Part shown: positions 37,196 through 45,405 of the stretch, piece by piece
How positions within the stretch are numbered: position 1 is the first letter of the stretch
Layout: each line of letters starts with the position of its first letter
Source of the DNA: Butyrivibrio sp. NC2007
GTDB taxonomy: Bacteria > Bacillota > Clostridia > Lachnospirales > Lachnospiraceae
Reading direction: 5' to 3'
DNA: 64,000 bases
NCBI RefSeq assembly: GCF_000421405.1
Contig: NZ_ATWY01000016.1
Coordinates: 47,066-111,065 of the forward strand
Position numbers and translations under genes: made by a program
Notes under the pieces: generated by a model
What the model was told of the DNA's origin: nothing
What the model saw: only the letters and a program-made list of their open reading frames with translations
The model's database searches: none

Positions 37196-38231
37196 TGTTG
37201 TTTACGTTGTTGTTTGCGTAATTGCTGTTAGCCTGCTGAAATCTAAGGGCATTGAAATAATTGCTGTTCTCTGCTGTATATCCGAAGCGTACCTGTGGAT
37301 TGTAGTACTGGATAGCATTAAAGATCGTCATCTCAGCCTGTTTCTTCTTGGGTGTGAAAAGACTCATCTCAGCAATGCCAAGCTTTCTGAAATCGCTGGT
37401 ATATACCTGGATATTTGAATAGATCGGAATGAAATTGTATCTCTGTGTAAACTTGTAAGTCCAGAAAATATTTGCATAAGGAATAACAGCGCAACGGCTT
37501 CCAAGGCTTACAATAAATCTTGGTGTAAGATATGTATGCGCCTGCTTAACATAAACGGCCTGAGGGCTGTCAAGCTCAGCTGCGATAAGCTGCTGATCCA
37601 TCTCTGACATACGTCCGAATGCGCTGCTGAATCTTGAAAGCTCGATGATACCTGCAATCAAGGTGATAAGTCCGAACACTATAAGCATCAGTGTTGCAAA
37701 GAGAAGGAGTCCCTCAGCATGTGTGATATCGTGAACGGAAAGCGCCACATCCTGGAAGTACCAGTCGAAATCTTCTCTGTTTATGATCTCTTCAGGATCA
37801 TCTTCGTCTTCGTTATATACCTCGATTGCCAGATCGATAACTTCCTCATCAAGCTTGGAAATGGTACCTATGCACTCATAGCTGCCGTTTTCTTTGACCT
37901 GCTGTGCTATCTCGTTATACTCGCTCTCGCTGCACTCGATGATATAAAGATCATAACCATCAGCTACATAGTAGAACTGGCGCGCCTCTCCGTAGCTTCC
38001 GATGCCATAGGGCTCCTCTGTTATATCTATATAAACATAGATATCTTCATCGAGCAGCTCATCGTTGTATGCCTGGGCAAATGCGACCTTATCAAATCTC
38101 CTGTCTACCCTGATGTTCTCCCTCAAAAAGAAGCATGCAACTGCTGCAAGCAGCATTACTACTCCTACGATAAGGCATGCGACTTTCCCCCTGCGTGCCT
38201 TTCTTACCTTTGGATGATTCTTAAAATTCAT
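37185..38231 (-). CDS. Two-helix membrane protein, DUF6709-like
   Basis: 348 residues. A helix at about 18-37 is followed by an acidic extracytoplasmic domain (about 45-170, rich in Asp, Glu and Tyr). A second hydrophobic stretch lies at about 173-200, then a cytoplasmic domain (about 205-348) and an Asn-rich tail (NYANNNVNNNAG). It resembles proteins labelled DUF6709 in Lachnospiraceae, with no function known to me. GGGAG lies seven bases before the ATG. It follows hflX by about 100 bp and overlaps the radical SAM gene. Confidence 0.6.
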   Translation of the reverse strand: MNFKNHPKVRKARRGKVACLIVGVVMLLAAVACFFLRENIRVDRRFDKVAFAQAYNDELLDEDIYVYIDITEEPYGIGSYGEARQFYYVADGYDLYIIECSESEYNEIAQQVKENGSYECIGTISKLDEEVIDLAIEVYNEDEDDPEEIINREDFDWYFQDVALSVHDITHAEGLLLFATLMLIVFGLITLIAGIIELSRFSSAFGRMSEMDQQLIAAELDSPQAVYVKQAHTYLTPRFIVSLGSRCAVIPYANIFWTYKFTQRYNFIPIYSNIQVYTSDFRKLGIAEMSLFTPKKKQAEMTIFNAIQYYNPQVRFGYTAENSNYFNALRFQQANSNYANNNVNNNAG

Positions 38232-38333
38232 TTTCTAACTCCCACTTCCTAACAAAACAATTTTAATTTCAAACGTCATAAATCTACCATATAACGTCTT
38301 GGATTACAATGTCGAAATGGGGAGTTTCCCAAA

Positions 38334-39650
38334 TCACGTCAAGTATTTCTCGTATTTCGAGATGTCTTTTGCAGTTAAAAGAGCTTTCACAAGAACGCCA
38401 TCTTCCTGATATTCGGAGGACTTTACAACGCCGCGGCTGTTAAGCTCTCCAAGAATAGCACCTTCCTTATATGGAAGAAGCATCTCTACTTCTGTCTCGC
38501 CCTCAGCAAACTTTTTGTCGATAACCTCGATCAGCGCATCAAGACTTTCCTTGTCCTTGGCCGAGATATAGACTCTGTCAGCACCTGTTCGCGGAAACTC
38601 AATCGGAAGACTTCCGCTTTCTATCTGCTCATCCTGAAGGATGTCTGATTTGTTAAAGACATAGATAACCGGGATTTCTCCTGCTCCTATCTCCTGAAGA
38701 GTCTGCTGGGTGACCTCCATGTGATGCCTGTACTCAGGGTCAGAGAAATCAATGACTTCCAAAAGCAGGTCTGCAAACTTAGCCTCCTCAATGGTTGAGC
38801 GAAATGCCTTAACCAGGTCATGGGGAAGCTCACTTATAAAGCCTACGGTATCCGTTAAAAGAAATGGTCTGTGGTCCTTCGGCTCAATCTTTCTTACGGA
38901 TGTATCCAGGGTTGCAAAGAGCATGTCTTTTTCAAAAACCTGTTTGTCTTCTGTTCCGGAAACGCCGTAGAGATCAATGAGTCCGTTCAGTATTGTTGAT
39001 TTGCCCGCATTGGTATAACCCACAAGTGCTACTTCCGGAAGACCAGAGCGCATTCTTCTGCCCCTTTGGGTGTCGCGCTCTTTTTTGATTCCTTCAAGAT
39101 CGCGCCTCAGCTCTGCCATGCGGTGCTCAATGCGTCTTCTGTCCAGCTCTAGCTGTTTCTCACCTGAACCCTTGTTGGATAATCTTCCGCTTCCGCCTCC
39201 CTGACGTGAAAGAGATGTCCTCATGTGAGCAAGTCTCGGAAGCATGTACTGGAGCTGTGCAAACTCAACCTGAAGACAGGCTTCACGGGTCCTGGCTCTT
39301 CTGGCAAAGATCTGAAGGATAAGACCTGTTCTGTCGATGACCTCAGTGTCCAGCGCCTTTTCAAGGTTTCTTGCCTGCATCGGAGAAAGAACTCCTCCGA
39401 CAACCACCAGGTCAATGTCGAACATATCAAGAGAAGCGGCAATTTCTTCTACTTTACCGCTTCCTATGTAGGTGCTTCGATCAGGAGATGGCAGGGACTG
39501 AGTAACCGTCAGGGCTGTCTCAATGTCGATTGCTTTCACAAGCTCTTTTAACTCATCCATGGACCTGTCAAAGTCGGATGAACTTATTCCTGTATTAAGT
39601 CCCACCAGAACTGCTCTGGTGGGACGTGTCTGTGTAATGTTTTCTATCAT
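38334..39650 (-). CDS. hflX: GTPase HflX
   Basis: 438 residues. HflX is a ribosome-associated GTPase that rescues or splits stalled 70S ribosomes under stress. The N-terminal HflX domain includes TYIGSGKVEEI and a glycine-rich linker (RQGGGSGRLSNKGSGEKQLE). The GTPase has P-loop VGYTNAGKST (about 205-214), DTVGF switch II (about 262) and NKSD (about 323). Length is typical. It follows the SMP-30 gene by 16 bp. Confidence 0.95.
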   Translation of the reverse strand: MIENITQTRPTRAVLVGLNTGISSSDFDRSMDELKELVKAIDIETALTVTQSLPSPDRSTYIGSGKVEEIAASLDMFDIDLVVVGGVLSPMQARNLEKALDTEVIDRTGLILQIFARRARTREACLQVEFAQLQYMLPRLAHMRTSLSRQGGGSGRLSNKGSGEKQLELDRRRIEHRMAELRRDLEGIKKERDTQRGRRMRSGLPEVALVGYTNAGKSTILNGLIDLYGVSGTEDKQVFEKDMLFATLDTSVRKIEPKDHRPFLLTDTVGFISELPHDLVKAFRSTIEEAKFADLLLEVIDFSDPEYRHHMEVTQQTLQEIGAGEIPVIYVFNKSDILQDEQIESGSLPIEFPRTGADRVYISAKDKESLDALIEVIDKKFAEGETEVEMLLPYKEGAILGELNSRGVVKSSEYQEDGVLVKALLTAKDISKYEKYLT

Positions 39651-39666
39651 GTGTTTACTCGTTTCG

Positions 39667-40521
39667 TCAGATCATTGCGTAATCAGGAGCAAGGCCCTTC
39701 TCATCTACCTTGCAGGTAAACAGGCACCCGTCATAATCTCCGGAGAGCTCGTTTCCGCTGGTTGTGATAAAGAGTTCGTCTAAGTTATCTCCAAAGAAAC
39801 AGCAGGAAGATACGTGCTCTGCAGGAACTTCTACAAGTGCAAGAAGTTCGCCGGTCTTTGAGCTTCTCTTTTCTATGCGCCTTCCGCCCCAGACTGCTAT
39901 CCAGAGGTTATCCTCGCTGTCGATGCACATTCCATCGGGCACTCCGTCATCAATATGGATCAGCTCCGTGCGATTTGCAATATTTCCTGTCTCGAAGTCA
40001 TAGTCGTAGACGAAGACTGCATGGTACTCGGAATCAGCAAAGTAAAATTTGGTCCTGTCGGCGCTCCATGCCATTCCGTTGGCAATGATGGTATCAGGCT
40101 GCATCAGGGCAACTCTTCCGTGTTCATTTCTGTATAGATCGCCTGAGGGTTCTATCCCCTCGCCCTCTGCCATTGAGCCAAACCAGAGTCTACCTGCCGG
40201 GTCAGCCTTGGCGTCGTTGGAGCGATGGTAAGTTTCATAGATGTCTTTTAAACTGCGGTTCAGAGAAATCTCTTTTCCGTCATAAACATAGAGTCCATCG
40301 GCAGCTGCAACCAGATAAGAACCGGCCTTCTCAGAAGGAACTGCTGCTCCGATCTTCTGGCCAAAGTCTGCCTGCTTCATCAGGCCTCCGGCTTCTATAA
40401 TGTAGAGCTTGCCTGCGATAATGTCTACAAAGGAGCGGCACTTTGTTCTTGGATCATAGAACGGTGACTCGCCCAAAAGATATTTTCCAAGTCCGAAAGG
40501 TTCTGCTTTGTATGTCTTCAT
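39667..40521 (-). CDS. SMP-30/gluconolactonase/LRE family protein
   Basis: 284 residues, a six-bladed propeller of the regucalcin/gluconolactonase type. The metal ligands appear as Glu in LGESPFYDPR (about 18), Asn in IIANGMAWS (about 146) and Asp in DGVPDGMCIDSEDNLW (about 197). Such enzymes hydrolyse sugar lactones such as gluconolactone. No signal peptide. AGGAGG lies eight bases before the start. It follows an aldo/keto reductase gene by 20 bp, and together they may act on sugar acids and lactones (inference). Confidence 0.88.
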   Translation of the reverse strand: MKTYKAEPFGLGKYLLGESPFYDPRTKCRSFVDIIAGKLYIIEAGGLMKQADFGQKIGAAVPSEKAGSYLVAAADGLYVYDGKEISLNRSLKDIYETYHRSNDAKADPAGRLWFGSMAEGEGIEPSGDLYRNEHGRVALMQPDTIIANGMAWSADRTKFYFADSEYHAVFVYDYDFETGNIANRTELIHIDDGVPDGMCIDSEDNLWIAVWGGRRIEKRSSKTGELLALVEVPAEHVSSCCFFGDNLDELFITTSGNELSGDYDGCLFTCKVDEKGLAPDYAMI

Positions 40522-40541
40522 AGGTTGGCCCTCCTGTAGCT

Positions 40542-41579
40542 TTAGTTTACTCGGCGATTGCCTGCAAGGACTTCACGATAGTCCTCAAGGTTCTTTCTAA
40601 GGAGAGTAGGTATCTCAAGTTCGTACGGGCACTTTGAAAGGCATGCTCCGCAGCCTATGCACTCCTCAATCTTATTCATCTCTGCCTGCCAGTGGTCAGA
40701 AAGCCAGCTCTCACTGGGTGCACGGCGAAGCATCAGAGACATACGGTTACACTGATTTATCTGAATGCCCACGGTACATGGCATGCAGTAGCCACAGCCT
40801 CTGCAGAAGTCTCCCATAAGGTCTTTTCTCTCGGATTCGATGAAGGCCTTCAGCTCATCATCAAGCTCAGGGGTGTTGTCCATATATGAGAGCCATTCAT
40901 CAAGCTCTTTTTCCTTCTGGATACCCCAGATGGGAACTGCTCCGTCAAACTGGCTGATGTAGGCCATTGCTGCCTTTGAGTTGGTTATAAGTCCGCCTGC
41001 AAGACCCTTCATGCAGATAAAGCCAACGTTGTTCTCGTTGCACATCTTAATGAGGTCAGCCTCCTGGTCGGTTGCAAGGTAGCTGAAAGGATATTGAACG
41101 GTCTCATAAAGTCCTGATTCTATCAGCTCTTTTGCAATGCCGATCTTGTGGGCTGTTCCGCCGATGTGACGGATCTTACCCTGCTCCTTGGCTCTTAGCA
41201 TGCACTCGTACATGCCTGTGCCATCGCCGGGCTTCCAGCACTGTCCCATAAGGTGGAACTGGTAGATATCGATGTAATCGGTCTTTAAGTTATTTAATGA
41301 AATGTCCAGCTGTTGCCAGAATTCTTCAGGTGTCTTGGCTGCTGTCTTGGTGGCGATCACGATCTCGTCTCTCTTTACATATCCGTCGCCAAATGCTGCG
41401 CCAACCTTCTCCTCGCTGTCGGTGTAGGCTCTTGCTGTGTCAAAGAATCTCATTCCGCCATTATAGGCCTTTCTGAGGATCCTGACTGCATCTTCCAGAG
41501 GGATTCTCTGGATCGGAAGTGCGCCAAAGCCATTCTGTGGTACTGTTATGCCTGTGCGTCCCAGTGTTATGTTCTTCAT
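40542..41579 (-). CDS. Aldo/keto reductase with ferredoxin-like 4Fe-4S domain
   Basis: 345 residues. The aldo/keto reductase barrel has Tyr in RAYTDSEEKVG (about 53), Lys in IATKTAAK (about 81) and His in IYQFHLMG (about 109). The C-terminal extension carries two cysteine clusters, CRGCGYCMPC (about 262-271) and CIGCGACLSKCP (about 312-323). This fused form is common in anaerobes. The substrate is unknown, and the clusters suggest electron transfer from ferredoxin. The start MKNITLG at 41577-41579 has GGAAGGAG upstream; the longer frame has none. Confidence 0.92.
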   Translation of the reverse strand: MKNITLGRTGITVPQNGFGALPIQRIPLEDAVRILRKAYNGGMRFFDTARAYTDSEEKVGAAFGDGYVKRDEIVIATKTAAKTPEEFWQQLDISLNNLKTDYIDIYQFHLMGQCWKPGDGTGMYECMLRAKEQGKIRHIGGTAHKIGIAKELIESGLYETVQYPFSYLATDQEADLIKMCNENNVGFICMKGLAGGLITNSKAAMAYISQFDGAVPIWGIQKEKELDEWLSYMDNTPELDDELKAFIESERKDLMGDFCRGCGYCMPCTVGIQINQCNRMSLMLRRAPSESWLSDHWQAEMNKIEECIGCGACLSKCPYELEIPTLLRKNLEDYREVLAGNRRVN

Positions 41580-41599
41580 AAGAAATCTCCTTCCGGATA

Positions 41600-42250
41600 T
41601 CAAACTATATTTAAAGTGTCCGGTGTGACTTTGCATTTAAGATTTAAGACCTGAACTCCTGCACTTATCGCCTCATAAAAGGCTTTGGCAAATTCAGGGT
41701 CTGTTTCGATGTTGGGCTCAACATGGTCAATCCCCTCGCCTTGGATCACGAAGGCGATGATTGCTTTGTATCCCGCTTCCCGGGCTTGTGCGAGTTCGCG
41801 CAGGTGCCTTGCTCCGCGCTCTGTGGGAGCATCAGGGAAAAGACCTATCCCATTCCTAAAGAGAGTACAGCCCTTAACTTCCATGAGATATTTTTCCGGG
41901 CCTTTCTCCATGTAAAAGTCTATTCGGGAATCGCCGTATTTGTACTCCGGTTTTACCAGGTCATATTCGCCAAGGCGCTCAAGATACTCTTTTACCACCT
42001 TGTTGGGTGCCTGGGAGTCAATGTTTATGATCTTGCCATCATGTTCAACTGCCACCAGGTCATAAGGCGTCTTGCGCTCGGGATTCTGAGCTTTCTCAAG
42101 ATATACTGTGCTGCCCGGAAGCAGAAGTTCTCTGCATCTGCCGGTGTTCTTGACGTGGACGGTAAGCTTCTTGCCATCAAGCTCTACTTGAGCGATGAAA
42201 CGATTTGGGCGGGATATGAAATTGGCCTGTACTACTTCGGTGTAGGTCAT
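41600..42250 (-). CDS. sfsA: SfsA family nuclease-like protein
   Basis: 216 residues matching SfsA: ISRPNRFIAQVELDG at the start (OB-like), then a PD-(D/E)XK-like core with DSRIDFYME (about 110-118) and YLMEVKGCTL (about 124-133), and a family block PDAPTERGARHL. SfsA was named for sugar fermentation stimulation, and members bind or cut DNA or RNA. The start MTYTEV is fixed by AAGGAG six bases upstream; the frame extends seven codons further. It lies 17 bp after a lipoprotein gene. Confidence 0.92.
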   Translation of the reverse strand: MTYTEVVQANFISRPNRFIAQVELDGKKLTVHVKNTGRCRELLLPGSTVYLEKAQNPERKTPYDLVAVEHDGKIINIDSQAPNKVVKEYLERLGEYDLVKPEYKYGDSRIDFYMEKGPEKYLMEVKGCTLFRNGIGLFPDAPTERGARHLRELAQAREAGYKAIIAFVIQGEGIDHVEPNIETDPEFAKAFYEAISAGVQVLNLKCKVTPDTLNIV

Positions 42251-42267
42251 GTGGGGCTCCTTGGGGT

Positions 42268-43152
42268 TCAACCGCCGAGGAACTGGCTAAGGTCAAACTC
42301 TTTCCCTGTGTGATTGTAATATATCTCCTCATAACTGCAGCCCTGATCCTGAGGATCAAAGTCTACATCACGGACGTGTGACTTCATCGGGTCGTCATCG
42401 GAGATCATGGCATAGGCCAGGTTGTGGACTTCCCACTCGTATACCATATCATCTGCCGTACGGTAGCTCACCATGTCTTTTCCATGGATCTGGTGCAGGT
42501 CAATGAGGGCCTGACATATGATATACATGTCAGCCTCGATGTTAATATCGTAGGAGTTCTTGATCTTCCAATGATCCGTGGTATGGATTGCTGTGTACTC
42601 TTTGTTGTCGTAAGTAAACGTGTAATTCTTGCCCTGATCGTCCTGTGATGTTAGGGCAATGTCTTCAGCGGATGTCAGAAGGCCAGTCTGTATGGATGAT
42701 ATCGCCGATGAGATATCCTCTTGAGTGACATTATAATTGCCGGCTTCATCCATGGCTTTCTTGGCAGCTTCCTTGGCTCTTTCTTTTGCTTGCTGTGCAA
42801 GGTCCTCGGCTAAATCCTTGGTGTTTTCTGCTACCTGTTTTGCTGCTTCTTTGGCAGCCTCTTTGGTAGCTTCTTCTATCTTGTCTTTTGATTCGTCGAT
42901 GACTTGACTTGCAAGACTCTGAGCTGCTTCTGTAGCTTGCTGTGTCAGGTTGTCTATCATCTGAGATGCCTCATCTGAGCTTGCTTCTATTGCCTGATCT
43001 GCGATATCGCTAAGGCTCTCAGGGATCATGCTGCAGCCTGTGAGTGCAAGGGCGACAAGCACTGATGCCATGGCAGGCCTTATGGCCGGTATTCCAGTCG
43101 ATGTTGCGATTCTTCTTTGTTGATTTTTTTTCATTTGGAACTTATTCATCAT
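42268..43152 (-). CDS. Lipoprotein with Ala/Lys/Glu coiled-coil repeats
   Basis: 294 residues. A long basic N-terminus leads to a lipobox LALTGC (Cys about 40). It is followed by about 95 residues of Ala-, Glu-, Lys- and Gln-rich helix with repeating eleven- or seven-residue units (KEAAKEAAKQVAEN, QQAKERAKEAAKKA), similar to LEA or apolipoprotein-like helices. A globular C-terminus (about 150-294) includes YTFTYDNKEYTAIHTT. Not a family I recognise. No good ribosome site precedes the first ATG, and a second ATG six codons on (MKKNQQRR) is a possible start. It lies six bases after the HIT gene. Confidence 0.65.
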   Translation of the reverse strand: MMNKFQMKKNQQRRIATSTGIPAIRPAMASVLVALALTGCSMIPESLSDIADQAIEASSDEASQMIDNLTQQATEAAQSLASQVIDESKDKIEEATKEAAKEAAKQVAENTKDLAEDLAQQAKERAKEAAKKAMDEAGNYNVTQEDISSAISSIQTGLLTSAEDIALTSQDDQGKNYTFTYDNKEYTAIHTTDHWKIKNSYDINIEADMYIICQALIDLHQIHGKDMVSYRTADDMVYEWEVHNLAYAMISDDDPMKSHVRDVDFDPQDQGCSYEEIYYNHTGKEFDLSQFLGG

Positions 43153-43158
43153 TACTTT

Positions 43159-43581
43159 TTAAAGATTATCCTTAATTTTCTGTATGAGCTCCTCGTACTC
43201 AGCATCTGTGAGGAACTTCTGCTGTGGGTTCATCTCGAATACTCCGCCCCACTCAAAGCCGTCCTTGTACTTCGGTACAAGGTGCATGTGAAGATGGCAG
43301 CCTGTATCGCCATATGCGCCGTAATTTACCTTGTCAGGATTGAAGGCTTTGTGGATAGCCTTGGCTGCTCTGTTAACATCTGCAAAGAACGCATTTCTCT
43401 CCTCATCTGAGATGTCAACGATCTCGCTTACGTGGTCTTTGTAAGCTACTATGCATCTTCCAAGGTGGCTCTGCTCCTTGAACAGAATGAGCTGGCTCAC
43501 TTCAAGGTCACAGATCTTGATTCCGAACTTTGCGAGAGGCTCTCCTCCTACGCAGTATCCGCAGTTGTTGTCTATAGTCAT
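43159..43581 (-). CDS. HIT-family nucleotide hydrolase/transferase
   Basis: 140 residues with the histidine-triad motif GCHLHMHLVPK (about 104-114) and an N-terminal CGYC pair that may bind zinc. HIT proteins hydrolyse nucleoside phosphoramidates and dinucleotides. GGAGG lies before the ATG. It heads a compact run: HIT, lipoprotein, sfsA, aldo/keto reductase, SMP-30, hflX, all with gaps of 6-20 bp. Confidence 0.9.
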   Translation of the reverse strand: MTIDNNCGYCVGGEPLAKFGIKICDLEVSQLILFKEQSHLGRCIVAYKDHVSEIVDISDEERNAFFADVNRAAKAIHKAFNPDKVNYGAYGDTGCHLHMHLVPKYKDGFEWGGVFEMNPQQKFLTDAEYEELIQKIKDNL

Positions 43582-44078
43582 TTTAATTTCCTCCGTGATA
43601 TGTTGTGTTTTGCTATTCTATTTTACTCTGTTATAGCTGCTGTAAAAAGGGTTTTATATGAAATTGGGCGTTATGTAATTCATTTTGGTATTCGTCTATG
43701 TACTGTCTTGATAAATCCTACTGTCTGACATGAAAAATTGTATTAGGACAGTAGTCATAATTGTCATGTTCAGCACATCACTACTGTCTAGAAGCCAAAA
43801 CTCCCATGAGACAGTAGTTTGTTCTCATCTAATCATCTCTTTTCGCATCATGCCAACGAAATAACTGTGTTTTTTAACTGTCCTTTTGACAATTCTTCCA
43901 TAGGACAGTAGCCCTGAGCAAAATGAGGTGTAATTGTCTACTGTCCCTTGAGCAAATCTGTCACAGGACAGTAGCCTTCTCTGTAGGCGATGTTATAATT
44001 TACTGTCCTTAAAGAATATTCCATTACAGACAGTATCATTCACACCCCCTATGTTTTTATTCATGTTCATGCTTTCTT
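43582..44078. repeat. Gene-free stretch with five phased inverted half-site units (array U)
   Basis: No gene is credible here. Five units read (T/A)ACTGTC-N21-GACAGTA, with the N21 spacing exact in all five. The left half-sites start at 43719, 43782, 43876, 43939 and 44001; the right half-sites start at 43747, 43810, 43904, 43967 and 44029. Most extend to CTACTGTCC and GGACAGTAG. A lone TACTGTC lies at 43701. The 21-base interiors are all different. Unit-to-unit steps are 63, 94, 63 and 62 bp, close to 6, 9, 6 and 6 turns of B-DNA. This could be a protein-binding array or a series of hairpins; I know no named element like it. Confidence 0.75.
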
Positions 44079-44816
44079 CTAGAGAATCACGTAATTGTTA
44101 TCTGAACCAAGGCTTAGTTCTAAATCAGCTTTCTTGGAGTGCTCCAGACATAAACTGACGTTTCGCATATCGCTGAAATCCACGAACTGCTCGGCTTTTT
44201 CACGGCTGTTACCACTCTTTTCCTTGCGGTCAACAAGGCGACTTCTTAGCATATCCGGATCTGCGGTGATCTTGACGGTATAGTCTGCAAGGCTGGATAA
44301 TTCGGACCATCCGGGAGTATCCAGAAGCAAATAATTGCCTTCAAGAAGCAGTATATCTGCGTCAATACTGATAGCATCCTCTACCGGGTTATGAAGATGT
44401 CTGTCATAGGTTGGCCATGCTCCTTTTGTGCCTGCAAGTACCCCCTCTATGCTCTCTCTAAGCTTGTCCAGATCAAAGGTCTCCGGACACCCTTTTACAT
44501 CAACCATCCTGACTTCTGCGCCATCTACCATCATATAGTGTTCTGTCAGATATTCCTGTCTGCGATGGAAGCCGTCCATTCCTATAGCCTGCACCTTGAA
44601 TTCCGGAATAATGTCTTTTGCCAAATATTCCAGAAAGCTCACCAGGGTACTCTTCCCCGCACCGGGAGGCGCAGCGAGCATCACCAGCAGTGTTTTGTCC
44701 TTAGCCTTGCGCAGGCTAGACAACCTCTGCAGAAGCGGTTTGAAGATAGTGTCGATACTCTCTGCACTATAGCTTGCATGCACGTCTATTCCGTTGATGT
44801 TGATATCGTAATCCAT
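44079..44816 (-). CDS. P-loop sugar/nucleoside kinase (PanK/uridine-kinase-like)
   Basis: 245 residues. P-loop AAPPGAGKST (about 47-56), GMDGFHRR (about 79-86) and ILLLEGNYLLLD (about 155-166) match the pantothenate-kinase/uridine-kinase-like group that includes fructose transport kinase FrcK. The substrate is unsure. The start MDYDIN at 44814-44816 has GGAGAG upstream. It follows the ybaK-type gene by 72 bp. Confidence 0.82.
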   Translation of the reverse strand: MDYDININGIDVHASYSAESIDTIFKPLLQRLSSLRKAKDKTLLVMLAAPPGAGKSTLVSFLEYLAKDIIPEFKVQAIGMDGFHRRQEYLTEHYMMVDGAEVRMVDVKGCPETFDLDKLRESIEGVLAGTKGAWPTYDRHLHNPVEDAISIDADILLLEGNYLLLDTPGWSELSSLADYTVKITADPDMLRSRLVDRKEKSGNSREKAEQFVDFSDMRNVSLCLEHSKKADLELSLGSDNNYVIL

Positions 44817-44888
44817 GTATTGCTCTCTCCTACTATTAAAGAAAAGGGCCGACATATGCCAGCCCCTGATTTCTTACTTTTCTGTCTC

Positions 44889-45377
44889 TTATTCTGCGTC
44901 AGCCTTCACCACATCCGCATACTTAAAGCCAACAACAGACTGAAGGTCTGCCGGAGCAACCTCAACCTGGAAGCCGACTTTTCCTGCGCTGACGAATATG
45001 TGGTCATACTCTTTAGCCACTTCATGCAAAAATGTCGGGAACTGCTTCTTCATTCCAACGGGAGAACACCCGCCATGAACATATCCGGTAAGAGGTAAAA
45101 GATCTTTTTGCTTGATCATGGCAATCGCCTTCTCGCCTGCTGCCTGGGCAGCTTTCTTAAGATCCAGCTCTGCCTTAACCGGAACTACAAAAACATAATA
45201 CGCTCCGCTCTTAGCCTGCGTTACCAAAGTCTTAAAGACCTTATCCGCATCCTCTCCAAGGATGGCTGCAATCTCCTCGCCGGACATGGTTGCATCCGGC
45301 TCGTAGGAGTGGCTCTTGTATTCGATTTTCTTCGAGTCAAGGACTCGCATTACGTTGGTTTTATCGTCTTTCTTCAT
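44889..45377 (-). CDS. ybaK: YbaK/EbsC-type Cys-tRNA(Pro) deacylase
   Basis: 162 residues. YbaK trans-edits Cys-tRNA(Pro) mischarged by prolyl-tRNA synthetase. The catalytic region is recognisable in FVVPVKAELDLKKAAQA (the conserved Lys about 48 is VFKTL) and GGCSPVGMKKQFPT (about 103-116). Length fits the family. It stands between the flippase gene (28 bp upstream) and the kinase gene. A weak GC-rich hairpin ahead of TTTTC follows it at 44846-44872 (minus strand). Confidence 0.92.
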   Translation of the reverse strand: MKKDDKTNVMRVLDSKKIEYKSHSYEPDATMSGEEIAAILGEDADKVFKTLVTQAKSGAYYVFVVPVKAELDLKKAAQAAGEKAIAMIKQKDLLPLTGYVHGGCSPVGMKKQFPTFLHEVAKEYDHIFVSAGKVGFQVEVAPADLQSVVGFKYADVVKADAE

Positions 45378-45405
45378 TAGGTTCCCTTTTTAATTTGCCA
45401 CAGCA

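Noticed and set aside
43701..44036. CRISPR array
   Set aside because: Only 7-9 base arms recur; the stretches between them are not a conserved repeat of 23-37 bases, and no cas gene is in the window.
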